DNA from: Seriola aureovittata
Taxonomy: Eukaryota; Chordata; Actinopteri; Carangiformes; Carangidae
Assembly (NCBI RefSeq): GCF_021018895.1
Contig: NC_079368.1
Span: 6,260,001 to 6,324,000, forward strand
DNA: 64,000 bases
Direction of reading: 5' to 3'
Positions within the stretch are counted from its first letter, which is position 1. Every line of letters starts with the position of its first letter. A program made the translations under genes and the position numbers. Positions 26,201-38,674 of the stretch are shown here, one piece after another. The notes beneath the pieces were generated by a model. That model was given only the letters and a program-made list of their open reading frames with translations. It did not search any database and had not been told where the DNA came from.

Positions 26201-26812
26201 CCGGAGCAGGACTGATGGAGACTGATGGAGATGGATGGCGAGGCGGTTGACCTCTGCTATCGCCCTGCAAGGTCAATGGCAACACTGAAAGACCATATGT
26301 GCCCCCCGGGGTGGGTATCTTTTAGGTTTTATCGATTCTGATTCCGTTTCTGATTCAGCCTCTTATCTTATTGTCATTCAGATCTTTTTCATTTTATCTG
26401 AATGATAATGAAGAGAAAAGAGAAAAATACAGTGTGTTGGAAGCCAAGCTGATCTTTATTATCGTCATATTTAGGCTACTAGAAACAAAATCAGCCTGAC
26501 ATTTTGCTCATGTCGGCTTTTCACTGCCTACGAGCTGGGGTTACTTTGAAATAGGTGTTTTTCGAATACACGTCGAGATATTTCAGTGGATAAATGAAAA
26601 CTTTAACCTGCTGGTTTTGCTGAATGAAGAGTCTTTAGGATTCATCCTCTGGGCAATCTGGATATGTGTGCTAAATCTCATCGACAGAGTGACTAACACC
26701 GCCTTCCCAAGAGAGACACTGCTAGTGAAGCTAAAAAGACCAATATGTAAACATGCACATGTGCTCAAGTCTTAATATAATATGATTCTGAACCATTATG
26801 ACCATTAATCAC

Positions 26813-27170
26813 AATAATACATTTTATTTATAGGCACCTTTCAAGGCACTCAAGGACACCTTACAGCACACAGTGAAAGATAAAATAGCAAGCACGAGGC
26901 ATAAAACCCAAAATAAATCAGAATAAATATAATTGCATAAAAGAAATATGATTTACAGGACAGTGTTGGAGTTAGACAGAATAGGCAAATTTGAAGAGGT
27001 GTGTTTAAAAGATAGGAAGAGAGTCAATATTACTGATGTCTTGTGGGAGTGAGTTCCAGAGTCGAGGGGCAACACGGCTGACGGCTCTAAAACCCCTGGT
27101 GTTCAGACAGGCAGGAGGTAGAGAGAGAGTAACAGAAGAGGAAGCTCTATGGGGACACCAACAATTCTGT
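26813..27170 (+). repeat. Teleost interspersed repeat fragment
   Basis: It starts with a TTTTATTTATAGGCACCTTT-type head followed by CAAGGCACTCAAGGACACCTT, runs through an AT-rich middle, and continues with GGGAGTGAGTTCCAGAGTCG and a GGCAACACGGCTGACGGCTC-like segment. I recognise this order from a very common fish repeat whose full copies are longer; this one is 3' truncated. The minus strand also reads like a degraded reverse transcriptase tail (PRLWNSLP) interrupted by a stop, so orientation and class are uncertain. Confidence 0.6.
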
Positions 27171-27938
27171 GTTCTTGAAAAAAGCTTTCTATTCACATCA
27201 GTTTATTTTTGATCAGTGATTCCATGTCCTTGGATTATTCTTGTCTTTTGTTATAATGATCCACAACAGTAAACTCTACCTCTGATCTGACATTATTATT
27301 ATGAACACCACATCTGTGTAAGCACTGATGCCCATGGAAACCCAGCAGTTGATAGTGGAATAAAAAAAGTCTGTTCTTTCCCTGGGACCAGTTCCAATTC
27401 AGAAAGAGCTCTTGATATCCAACCCTGGTGTTCACCTCCACCCCCGACACACACACACACACACTGTTTCCCCTTACTGAGCCCACAGGGTAAACACTGT
27501 AAATAAGTTGGCCCGTATCGACAGCAGAGGCCATTATAATAAAACTATCCCCGGCTTGATTGAGGTGTAAGCTGCGTCTCAGTTGGCACAAGTAAACAGA
27601 TTCTCCCTGGCATTAACGCTTTCTCCCCCTGCGTCTAGGCAACTGTGGGCTTGGTTACAGTTACCATGGAGACATATTCTCGTCAGCAGTGCCTCTGCCA
27701 GCGCCATCAGTGGTCGAGGGAATGAGAGTGACAGGGAGATATTGTGATATGTGACAGCAATGAGACGTGGCATCAGGGGTGATGAGGTTTGGATAAAGTG
27801 TTTGGGGAAAAAAAAGGTGAAAAACATACAGTTTATACACACCAAGAAAAGCAGAGAGTGTGACGTAATGAAAGAAATCATGAGAAAGAGTAAGGGCAGC
27901 AGACAGAGCAGGTTTCCCACTGTGGCCCTGATGTAAAA

Positions 27939-28130
27939 TTCCATGACTTCTCTATGACTTTCCTCAGCTCTATCAGAGCGCTTTCATTTATTCCCTCTTG
28001 GTTCATTAATGCTGCTCTTCAACTCAGCAGAAAATGTTCTAAAATTACAAGCAAGTTTCCGCACTTTCTACAGTCTGAGAAAGCTGGCTGGAAATCATCT
28101 AATGCCATGCAAAAATGTGTGAAATACACT
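27939..28130 (+). repeat. Dispersed repeat, copy 1 (partner at 37510-37700)
   Basis: This segment aligns by eye with 37510-37700 in the same orientation. Shared landmarks are CCATGAC near the start, GGTTCATTAATG versus GGTTTATTAATG, an AAAAGTTCTAAA-like block, and an AAATCATCTAA versus AAACCATCTAA block. Identity is patchy with indels, so both are old copies. It resembles fish repeats rich in CCATGACTTTCC units. Confidence 0.5.
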
Positions 28131-28673
28131 CTGAAACTTTCTGCCTGAGCTGGATTTGGATGTTATATTGTCCTGGATCTCAACCAGCGCCTACTGCAGG
28201 AGAACTTCTTCCCTGGATTACAGTCTAGACAGGCTTGGCCGGCCCGGGAGGAGACGGAGCAGCCAGGCGTGAGGCGTGATAACCCACATACACACTCCCC
28301 GTCTTACACTCTACTACAGTCTGTCACTCTGGGTTGAAGACAAAATGACAGATTCAGCGAGAAAGCTAGAAGTGAAGATATACTTGGAGAGGGGAGAAAC
28401 TACTTGGAAGTTAATAACAGGAATTCAAGATCGCTGCGCTCAAGGTTTCATCCTCAGTGGGTGACAGCATTTAAATGAACGAGGCAGAGAGGATGTTTGA
28501 CTGAGGTTTTGCAGTTTTTGAGGTACATTTGATTTTTGCCTGACGTTTACATTGCCTTCAATTTGAATATTAGGAACTCGGCTGATGCTCATGTCCACAA
28601 AACATGCAGAAGTGCATCATTTTGAAATCAGGGAAGCTTTTAGATAACTGATGTAGAACTGCTGTTTTCATTC

Positions 28674-28920
28674 CCAATTAATCTGTTAATTATTTTCTTG
28701 AAATAATTAATCATTTGATTGATGAAATGTCAGAAAACAGTGAAAAATGACACGCATCATTTCCTAAATACTGAGCTCAAATCTTCAAGCTTGTTTTGTC
28801 TGACCAACAGTCAAATTTAATTGATTAAACAATTAAATCATTATTAAAATAGTTACCGAAGAAGTTTTTGTTGAACAATTGATCGATTAATCAACTGGTC
28901 ATTTAAGCTCTACTGATACA
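28674..28920 (-). repeat. ATTAATCGATTA-type teleost repeat
   Basis: The sequence is rich in ATTAATC, TTGATTGA and GATCGATTAATC. It contains CAGAAAACAGTGAAAAATGA and a TTGTTTTGTCTGACCAACAG block. These landmarks, in this order, match in reverse orientation a very common fish repeat that I know from many introns. The ends are not sharp. Confidence 0.65.
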
Positions 28921-31194
28921 GCAACATGAAAAAGCCTAATTCTTAGTCCTTTGACTGCTCATTGCAAAGCTATGTCCAGAAGTCTCATCTTCTGTCTTTA
29001 TGGACATGTTTATGTTAATTCTGTCAGATGACCACAGATGCTTGCTTGTCTTCTCCATGTGGTGATGAGCGAGCTGTTTTTACTGATAAACTGATGGACC
29101 TAATAATACACTGTATGGTGATGTAACTGCGTTGAGACTTTATCGTATAGTTTGACACATATCTTCAAATGTAGCAGCATTATTGTTGACATGGTTTCAC
29201 CACAGGTCAATGGTCAACTGGGAAGCAGGAAACCGCTAGATGGTGGCTCTACATGCTAACAGGTTCAAGCCAAACAATCATCATGCATCTCTGTTTTATT
29301 TTATCAGTACAGTGTGGCGGGTTTGCAAAGACAACCGAGAGCAACTGTAATGTCACAGTATGTATGGGGTTTAGGTAAGGATGCAGCTTTATCTCACACT
29401 AGAGCCCATCAGGACTAAAGCAGACCTTCAGTTTTTAAAACAAATGGACCAGAACGGGCCAGATGAAAGGCTGTGTGAGTCACACCACTTTAACTATGAG
29501 GTGTGTCAATGTGGAAACGTTGACACCATTTTGGACGACTGACCTAAGCACAACTCATTTCGGATGCAGTCATTGAAAACAGTTAAAGCAGAGGAGTGTG
29601 ACTCAGTCATTCCAGGTTCAGTGATGGGGATGACTGTAGCTCACACAGGGCTGTTACCAGCTGAGGACAGTTTTTCTATAATACTGTAGGTACTGAAGGT
29701 GCTGTAGATGTCGTAGGTACTGGAGATGTGATCCTTCCAGGACTGATGAAGGCAGTATAATAACCCTACCTGACCTTAAGTGACCTAGCCTGACATCAAA
29801 CTCAAAAGAAAAGAAGAAGACAGGCCCGGGTATACAATAACAAAAACATGGAATGGCATCAGAAAGTGCAAGTACAGCAACTGGTCTGCCACGACTTGTG
29901 GAAACAAAAACACACCAACCAGAGATATTTTGCATTTAACACGGATCATCTGCAACAAGTTATAGACGACCACCAAAGGCCAGTCTGCAAGCGGTGCCAC
30001 AGAACATTTCAAATACGACATCTACAGTACCATCAGAATTCAGGGTGAGTGAGTTTCTGTTGTTAACTGTATATTAACAACATGTTGTCAAAATGTTCAT
30101 GTCCTGAAAGTTTTCCATTATTGTTTGCAAACTGCGACAGCTGGCATCTGTTGTAGCAACGCTCCACACACAACATTCACAAAGGCTAACATTGAGCTGG
30201 ATGCTTACAACATTAGCAGGCTCCAGTCATTACTGTTCAGTTTAAACTGCTGCTTGCACATTGACTATATGTTGGTGTGTGTATGAGTGTGTGCACTGTG
30301 TGTGTGCTAACACAAGAGTTGATGTTGTCTTTGTAACAAAAGGAAGGAGTACAATCCTAAAACACTAAACAAACATCCTGACTTGTTGTCATGAGGCAAT
30401 GATTTGCACTGTGGACTTAGTTTACCTTCACTCAGCTTTATCAACTAACTAACAACTAAACTTCATTTGTGTGATTATTTAATTGTAACTTGTTTTACAA
30501 ATTAATTCCCAAACTACAGCAGATAAGATAAGATGTCTTTTCAAGTGATAACCCATAGCTGCTGTAGTCACAAGTACGGCTATGTCATTAATACTTTTAT
30601 GTTTTCTTAGAGTCACCCAGCAAAGCCACTGCAGACAGACATTCAACACATTACACTTCACATACACACACACACGCACAGACTGTGACAGGAGGAACTC
30701 AGCATCTGCCGCATCATAAATTCCCCGAAGAACATAAATCTGACTGTGGCTCAGGGTGAACAAGAGCACATATTTAGACTCATATATGTGACACCTGTCC
30801 CCAGCTTATACTGGTATGGTAATGAAAACAATCTTTAAAGGCTCTGGGTGTGTGTGAATGGTTTCCAGGATGATCTCCGTCCACATGTTGTAAACCTGAA
30901 TAAACTTCAACCTGAATAAATCTGCCATCTGTCTCTACAATTTAGCCTAATGTCTGTGTCCTTCCTGATTTAAAATTAGTTTTGTCCATCTGCCTTAGCT
31001 CCAATAGACGGCTCCAGGCTTTCATCCATTTGATAAATGCAGCCAAGAATTTTTGCTGCTAAATTTTCACATCTGATATTTGGAGGAATGAGTTGAACTC
31101 CTTGTTTAAATTGATGATTTGTTTGCCTATTTTTTTTGGTGCCATTCCCACTTTAGACTTTCATAATCACAAGATTGCCAATTATTTTCTTCAA

Positions 31195-31278
31195 TTCAGT
31201 TCAACTTTATTTATAAAGCGCCAAATCATAACAAAAATGATCTCACTGCACTTTACAGCGTAAAGTCAAGACCTTACC
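31195..31278 (+). repeat. Short teleost interspersed repeat fragment
   Basis: The run CAACTTTATTTATAAAGCGC, then CAAATCATAACAAAAATGAT and a CACTTTACAG block, matches the start of a fish repeat I recognise. Only this head section is present. Confidence 0.6.
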
Positions 31279-31284
31279 ATATTA

Positions 31285-31450
31285 TAGAGTTTCAATCTAT
31301 CGATAAGTCAGTTTGGCTATAAAATGTCAGAGAATGATGAAAACTGCTGATTTGTATTTCCAAGAGCCCAGCGTGAAATATCAGATTCACAGTTCACTGT
31401 CATATATGACAAAAAAACAAATCCGACATCAGCCATTCAGTTTTAAGGAG
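31285..31450 (+). repeat. Second repeat fragment adjoining the previous one
   Basis: Landmarks AAAATGTCAGAGAATGATGA, CCAAGAGCCCAG and CACAGTTCACTGTCATATAT occur in the order seen in fish repeats of the AAAATGTCAGAAAA family. It lies next to another fragment, so this is a small repeat cluster just downstream (in transcript order) of the 184-nt exon's acceptor side. Confidence 0.45.
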
Positions 31451-31672
31451 TCTTGAACTGAAACCCACTGTTTTCAAATTCTTATAACATGATGCAGTTG
31501 CAAACTTTTCTACAATTTCTCCATAGATTCATTCTGAACTCTCCCTGCCTGTAATGCATCTCTCAAACATGCATGACTCCATACAGTTAAATGAATATCT
31601 AATCAAACAATATGAATAGTCTACATTATGTTGGTGACGGGAAACAATGACCTGGTACATGTATAAACCAAC

Positions 31673-31856
31673 CTGAGGCAGCCGGAGGTGTTCTTGAAGA
31701 CGGTGGTCCACTCGGCATCGCGGGGCTTTGAGTCCTCGTTGGGCTCGTGCTCCCAGCCTGAGTGGGGGATGATGACCTCGTTGGTCATGGTCTGCAGGCC
31801 GTGGTTGATGATCACCATCTTCAGGGGCTCATAGGACGACAGATTCCACAGAGTTC
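31673..31856 (-). CDS. arvcf: arvcf exon, armadillo repeats 3-4
   Basis: This 184-nt exon has a long pyrimidine tract ending CTTCCCTCAAG and the donor CTCAG|GTTGGT. It enters in phase 1 and leaves in phase 2. It completes a split Gly and encodes 60 further residues beginning TLWNLSSYEPLKMVIINHGL, then the HSGWE.EPNEDSKPRDAEW motif and TVFKNTSGCL. Human ARVCF is nearly identical, whereas p120 differs with EPNEDCKPRHIEW, which supports ARVCF rather than ctnnd1. This part covers the second half of armadillo repeat 3 and the first half of repeat 4. In the family, repeats 1 to 5 form the groove that binds the cadherin juxtamembrane segment. Confidence 0.97.
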
Positions 31857-33461
31857 CTTGAGGGAAGCAGAGGAGGAAGGAGAACAAAAGAGAAATTAAA
31901 AGACATGGAAAAGGTAGCAATGACAAGAAAGAGGGAGGGAATGTGGAGTGAGAAAAAATGTAGAAAGAAAGTGATATTGATGTGATATAATGTAAAATTG
32001 GAGCGCAGACTTTAAGATTGCAAATCAAAACCACATTCAGACTGGCAGTATAAACCACATTTCAAAAGAAATAATGGAACAATATTGGTTGTTCCTTAGC
32101 CAGTCGTGATGTCAGCTAGACATATTGGACTGTAGTAAAAAAAAAAATCATTTTAATATTATTATTATTCTCCCATGAGAGCTCAGCAGAGTACCACTAT
32201 GTTGTAATCAATACTGGGTTTATATCAAGCCATCTCACTGTGATATCCCTATACTGCTCTCATAATATTGCTATAGAAATAGTGAGGTTTCATTCCCCTT
32301 ATGATCCTTTATGTCTGTAGCTACTGTGCGCATAGGATCAACGTAAATGATCTATTTTGGCGTTTCTGTTAACACAGACAACACACCGTCTTCTCTTCCA
32401 AACAATCCAAGCAGAAGAAAGAACATTTTTTTATTTACCTGCACATTTCTAAAACAGGCAGCCTATTTCATACTGCTGGATATGTGCATCCTGAGGTTTC
32501 ACAAAAAAGAGAGGCAGCCAGGCAGATAAAGTGGAGAGGAGGCCATTTTTGGCAGCGCATCCAGGCAGCCAACCCAAACAAAAATAAAATGCTCTGTTAA
32601 AGCATCAGCATGAGATGATCAGACACATGGAGGCTGCGGAGTGAGCCAGCCTCCAGTTTGAGGAGAACAAAACGAAAAAAAAACACTGAAGTCCATGTTT
32701 CACAGGGGTTATTAAGCCATCCTTCAGGTGTCTCTCTCTCTTTGTCGCTCTACAGTACCTCACGCGCCCAACTATGGTTCCTAATACGCTGCTTGTACAG
32801 ATGAAAAGATTTGGGACTTGTATGATTATTGTTTGTCTATTATTCTTCGATTTAGTTAATTATTGTAGCAAAAGTTTGGGGAATGTCAACAGGAAGTGTA
32901 ATGTTGCTATGGATTCTTCATTGAGTTACTGTGGGCTATAGCTTTAGCCTTTTAAAAGCAAGATGAACATTAAAGGTATGTACATTAAATGTATACTGAA
33001 TTAGCTATTTGCAATGTAACAATGGACATACGAACAACTTTCCATGGATTATTTGATACTGAAGAAAATTTTTAAATATCATGATTCTCAGACATGTTCT
33101 GGGATTATAACGACCGTCTTTTAAGTGGATTTATCAGAGTTAATTATATCATCAGAAAGTGTCCCACTGAGTTAAAAAAATGTGTGTATCATGTCTGTTA
33201 GCCCAGATTTGATTGAAGTTATTTTTGATGCAAACTGTGGTAATTGGGCACTTTTTTATTGGAGCTTAAAGCACCTTAATTGCCTCTATGTGCTGTGTGT
33301 CTACTGCTGCCTCTAACTGCTTCCTGTCTTTGTGAACTGGCCAAACTACAACACCTTTCCAGTGTTCTTCCCCAATGGGGAGGTGCACCTTTTTGGAAAC
33401 CCCTTGACCAAAGGAACAACAACTGGGCACTAGGGTGTTAAAATTATCCACACATACAGGA

Positions 33462-33492
<31 letters not shown>

Positions 33493-34976
33493 GAGAAGTA
33501 CTCAAAGAAACACACACTCTGCATATTGTAGAAATGCACTTGTGCACACACGTGTACAGACACCCACAGTCTGATTCCCTCTTGCCCCACAATAACAGAC
33601 CATTAGCGGAGCAGTGAAACTGTCATACTTCCTCGCTCTGCTCTTTAAAATGGTTTCTGTACATTTTCCAGACGGTCAATATTTCCTCTGTTAAATCATG
33701 CTCTCCACACAGAGAAAAAAAAAAAGTCTCAGCAGACAGACCCACACTAAAAATATCTCAAGTCCTTCTGGTGTGGTTGTGCCTGGAGAAAACTGGATTC
33801 CTACGCCAAGAAACTGAAAGAAAAAAACTGATGAGACTAATCCACATACAGTGTTATAGTTGAAGTCTGAAGGTGGTTTATGACCTTTATTCTCTCCCAT
33901 CACATCTGTCCTAACCGAACTATCAGACAAAACAGATACACTGTACCTCCACTCCCACTGTGTTTACAGTAGGTGACTCGACCGGCTTCCTGTGCGTCAC
34001 AGACTACCAGGCCTCCAGTATCTCACTGGGAAGCTATTAGATGTGCAAGCTGAGGTGTGGCTCCACTCTAGGCCACATTCACACACACACGAGGTGTGAT
34101 GGAGGATATTGAACACACTCTCAGGCCAATTTTATATAATCCTGTGTGCTTAACAGATCATGTTTATGGAACTTTGAAAGAGCTTAGTGCAGGGAGAGAT
34201 TGAATATTTCGGACAGTGAGTATGATCTGCTGTAGCATTACTAAATTCTGGTATTCCTCAGATCTTGTACGACCGTCAATAACATCACGTCCTTCTTATC
34301 CACTTCACAGAGTTTGATGGGTACAGAACATGTCCTGAGAGTAAACATTGACTTTCAGAGTAAAATTTCCCCAAAGCCTAAAACAATGAATGTTCAGGTA
34401 ATTTACACTGTTTTAATTTTTTTGCTTCATGTGTTTACTGTAAAATTCATCTCTGCAAATTCAAAGTTGATTTCTTTTTTTATAAGCACTTCATGGTACG
34501 TTAAACTTGGAGGAACACAAGCTGAAATGTTATTTATAACTGAAGATGTGATTGAAGGAATGACACTAGTATTATTTACGTTTGTTTTCAGCTTTTATTG
34601 CATATCGTCAGTATTGTAGCTTGGTCTATCTCCCCTGTTTGCACAAAGGTCCCATATTGTATAAAGTGAAAATTTTTTATTTTAATTTCATGCTAATGAA
34701 CTACCCAGCACAATTAAATGCAAATAAAATAAGTTAAAATATGTGATGTTTGAGTTCAAAAGAGCATAGAATCCATATTAAAAACAATTGGCCTTTTATA
34801 TCTATATTATTTTGCATTGCAGTGAGAGTCAAGTTTTTTGCTCTGTTGCATATTTCCTCCACCGTCCTCTTTCACATGGTCAGTTTTGTCATTTATTCCA
34901 ACCAAAGTCACAAGAGCCAATGAGAGCGAGTATCAGCATCCAGGCATAAATCAAATTAACAACAAATGTGCTCTTG

Positions 34977-34979
<3 letters not shown>

Positions 34980-35024
<45 letters not shown>
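34980..35024. repeat. (TG)n microsatellite
   Basis: It is a perfect TG run of about 22 units, located within the 11.5-kb arvcf intron. Confidence 0.98.
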
Positions 35025-35027
<3 letters not shown>

Positions 35028-36025
35028 CTGGTATGATGACAGCTAGCTAACATTCATGCCTGCCTGCCAGGCTGACAGCTTGATTACCCCCACTGTTGTG
35101 TCATTAGCATTAGTTTTAGATGTGACAAGCAACATCCAACATGCAGGCGACACACAAGGAGGCAGCTGGCAATGGCTTAACAAAGACAAGCAGAGCATAA
35201 AGAAAACTTGTAACTAAAATGACAACATTGAAGCCTGATGTAAAAGCCTTGTGTTTGCCTGCTATGAGATTATAGTTGCATTATTTTTCTACATCATAAT
35301 AAAACATCAACAGTCCAAACCCAACATGGCTGCAAATGTATTTCCTGTGAAATACAGCAGCATCCATCTGAAACTTGTCCTGCCTTGGCCAGTGCTTAAG
35401 CAAAAAAGCAATTTACAGAAACAACCGAGGGCTCATATAAACCTCAGTGCTTCAAAGTAAAGAAAGATTCCTCAGCCTTGATGCACAAAGTATCTCTCCG
35501 TCCCCCCTGGGCTGTCCCCCATCACCTGCACTATTCCAGCTGAAACACTGCTCAGGCTGGAGGAATCAGTCAGCTCTACACTGATCACATATGCCAGAGG
35601 GGAGGAAAAGGCATGTCTTTGCCGTGGCTGCGATCCATCAAGTACGACCGGCATACAGCCCACAGACAGAACGTTATTAAAGATGACAGCGAGCTGTGGA
35701 AGTGACGATCTCCATCCCACGTCCTGCCACTGTTTCAGAGCTGTGACGCCGTTATTCCATTTGCTGTCCTCCGTCAGACTGTCAGAGGTGGGCGTGGCAG
35801 GAACGACCTGCTCGCTCACAGGGACTGAGGCAGATACAGAGCAACTGTGATATCAAAGACTCACTTCACACCTGATGATAAACATACTCACACTGAGTTT
35901 GGGTTTGTTTGATAAAAATTACACCTGATTTTAAGATGCTCCATGGATACATACTGAAAGAGGTAGGAGACTGTCAGAGTTCATTTAGGTTCCTTTGAAA
36001 ATGAATGCCAACGCTGTGCTCGCTT

Positions 36026-36151
36026 AAAGGACTAGTTCAACATTTGGGGAAATATGCAGATACATATTTAATACAGGAAATGTTGATTTATAACCAGCAG
36101 CCGGTTAGCGTTGGCATACAGACATGAGTGGTATCAATCTTCTCATTTAAC
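36026..36151. repeat. Rearranged repeat fragment with an inverted end
   Basis: The left part carries AAAGGACTAGTTCAACATTT, GGGGAAATATGC and CCAGCAGCCGGTTAGC, landmarks of a common fish repeat in forward orientation. The right part, from about 36119, is the same family inverted: its reverse complement begins AGTTAAATGAGAAGATTGAT, close to AGTTAGATGAGAGGATTGAT at 15994 in the other copy. Confidence 0.6.
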
Positions 36152-36424
36152 TTTGAACATTAAAATGCTGAATTATTCCCTCAAAAATCTAAAACTGCAC
36201 AGCACAGGGAACAATCCAAGAATAGCTGTGATGCTGGTTATTTTTCCAAATGCAGGCTTAGTGTAAGTTATGTGTGCAATTGATGCTGTATTATGCAGAC
36301 AGTAATAGAGTTAGAATTAATATTGGTTTGAGGGGAAAGAACGTGGTCAGAAGGTAAAAGTAAAAGCAGAGGATGAGAAACTTAGATAACATTAGAATCA
36401 GGTCCGCAGGCAGCTTGCGAGTAG

Positions 36425-36965
36425 GCTACTAGTCCTTGTCAGGATTAAGATGCTAAAGACCCAAATGCAGACTCTCAGACAGGGTTGGTTTGCTTCAAGG
36501 ATTTATTCACCAAAGGAAAAACACAAAGTCTTACTTAAAGGGGTGAGGCATGTCCAGTCCCGGGAAGCAGGAAATCAACGAACCAAAAACCAAAAACCAA
36601 GGCGAAAACTCAGGAACATAAAAGTATAACAGGAACACAAGGAATCACAAGGAGGACTGAACAGGAGCATGAGGAGGAAACTCAACGGGGGCAAAAACAG
36701 GAGCTGAACAGACGGACTGACAAAGACAACTGGGAGCGCAGAGACTGAATACACACAAGGAGAGCAGGTACCAAGACACAGGTGTAACACATTAGGGAAG
36801 GGCAGACAATCACAGCGGAGGGAAAACAAGACAAACACAGGCAGTAAAACAACAGTGGAAACACAAGGAACGCTTCTTCAAAATAAAACAGGAAATCAAC
36901 AAAAATTCAAACAAAAAGTCTAGAGAATGAGTCCCTTCAGGGCAGTCCACGACAGTCCTTATGTT
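36425..36965 (+). repeat. Long teleost interspersed repeat
   Basis: This is a purine- and A-rich block with GGATTTATTCACCAAAGG, AAAACACAAAG, CCGGGAAGCAGGAAATC, CACAGGTGTAACACATTAGG and many AGGAACAC units. The landmarks match in order a repeat frequently seen in fish introns. The two ends (TCCTTGTCAGGA and the reverse complement of TCCACGACAGTCC) are loosely inverted, which would fit a non-autonomous DNA transposon. Confidence 0.55.
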
Positions 36966-37509
36966 AACATACTCACTGACAGACTACTGAACATTGTGTG
37001 GCTGACAGGACATGGAGCAGATGTTGAGTGAAGCTGAATAAAGTTGAATGAGACTATAAGATCAGGAAGTTATTTGACTATGACAACACTGAAGCCCTCA
37101 GGGCTGTCAGTGGAAGCTTCGCCTATGGCACCAAATTAGCCAGAGGCAGCGTTGTTGTGTTCGGTCTCGTACTGTCCCGCAGTGAGTTCACTCCCCATGA
37201 ATAGATACTCGCTTGTTCCAAAATCAAAATAATTTCTTTTGTGCTCTTAGTGTTTCATTTAATGAAACTGGTCTGACACCAACCAACAAAATTCATCCAC
37301 CCAAACAAACACACGTCTGTTTCACAAATGATTGCTCTCTGAACTGCCTGCCTACAGTTCTGAGTGTGCTTTCAAGCAAGGCGGGAAAAAATAAAGCTTA
37401 GCTCTGATTTGTGGAATTGTTTTATTTCCACCTCCAGGTTAGCTTTCTCCCAAGTTTGTTATCTAATACAGACAGGATTCCCAGCAGGGCCATAAATACA
37501 AAATACTAA

Positions 37510-37700
37510 GACTTTACCATGACCTTCCATAACTAAGTCAAACTGCTTTCAAGATCTAAAAATGTTATTGCTCCCTGGTTTATTAATGTTGTTTATCTGC
37601 TGAGAAAAGTTCTAAAGGGGTAAACAGTCTGGTTGAGTTGGTTGTGAAGGAAACCATCTAAAGAGCAGCATGGAATGAAGTAAATGTGCGAAACAAGTTG
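37510..37700 (+). repeat. Dispersed repeat, copy 2 (partner at 27939-28130)
   Basis: This is the same-orientation partner of 27939-28130, recognised by the shared blocks given there. It lies in a different intron, so it is a dispersed element and not a local duplication. Confidence 0.5.
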
Positions 37701-38619
37701 TAAAATATATTGTGATATATTCATGTAAACAGAACCCATTCAGCTATAAAAATACCTCCAGACCTCTGAGAGAGTATGTATACATTTGCCGTGGCTGAAT
37801 CTCCATGAATAAGAAAATACATGGGGGGGTTTCATCTGTATGTATGTAGCAACAATCCTGCACACCTGTGATCCGCTTTTGGTATGTTTGTCTTAAATCC
37901 AATCCAGCCGCAGGGCAAGTTGAACATGCACATTATTACCTGCCTCTTCAATCTTTTATCGCCACAAACAGGCACTTTTGATTTGTCAGATTTTTGTCAG
38001 AGCTTGACACAAGCTAACAATGCTTAGATCAAAACATGTGTGTGTTAGTCAAAGTAAGTGGAAGGATGAGGAGCAAAGGAGACAAGATGTGATCTGAGTG
38101 TAGACAAAAGATTACCCTCTGTTTCTCTATTTACTCCCTTTCCTTCCTTCTACACCCACCCCCCTCTCTCTATCTGATACCTGGGTGTGAGGGCTAGAGG
38201 GACTGGGACAGGGACTGGGAACGGCACTGGAGCTGTGGCTGAGGCTAATTCAATTTTCCAGGCAACACTGGCAGGCATGTTGCTCTTCAAGCAAGACTAT
38301 TAACTTAGCTCTGCCCATTACCGTTCTCCTCCCTCCTCTCCTTCTCCTCCTCACCCCTTACACCATCCATTACACTCTCCGTGGTGAAGACAAAGGGTGA
38401 GGCAGTTTGGAAAAAACGGAGGGCGTTGGAGAGACATGGAAGGAGGAAGAGAGGGAGGAGACCGCAGCAACTGTTCCCCGCGACAGCAAACAGAAAGTAA
38501 AGTAAGAGAAATGGAAGATTTATACAATGTGTGTGCATGTGTGTGTGAGATGAATCCTCAGAAAGCAGTTATGAGGTAGGAGGGGCTATTCATGCACACA
38601 CACAACACATGCTGTCCAG

Positions 38620-38624
38620 ACACA

Positions 38625-38670
<46 letters not shown>
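38620..38670. repeat. (CA)n microsatellite
   Basis: This is a CA run with one AAA interruption near its start, in the 11.5-kb intron. Confidence 0.97.

Positions 38671-38674
<4 letters not shown>

Larger units (their letters stand above)
23150..31672 (-). other. arvcf: arvcf intron, 8.5 kb, with repeats
   Basis: This intron contains the TG microsatellite at its 3' end and interspersed repeat fragments at about 26813-27170, 27939-28130, 28674-28920, 31195-31278 and 31285-31450. A 66-codon plus-strand frame at 29848-30048 is discussed as a finding. From 24000 to 26800 I see only unique-looking sequence with no exon. Confidence 0.8.

Noticed and set aside
27005..27196. Minus-strand frame resembling the end of a LINE reverse transcriptase (PRLWNSLP)
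   Set aside because: A stop interrupts the expected continuation, and the surrounding plus-strand landmarks match a common non-coding fish repeat. It is annotated as repeat and not as a gene.
35472..35819. A 115-codon minus-strand frame inside the 11.5-kb intron, checked as an additional arvcf exon
   Set aside because: It does not resemble any p120-family segment, is not needed for frame continuity between the flanking exons, and has no obvious acceptor in the right phase.
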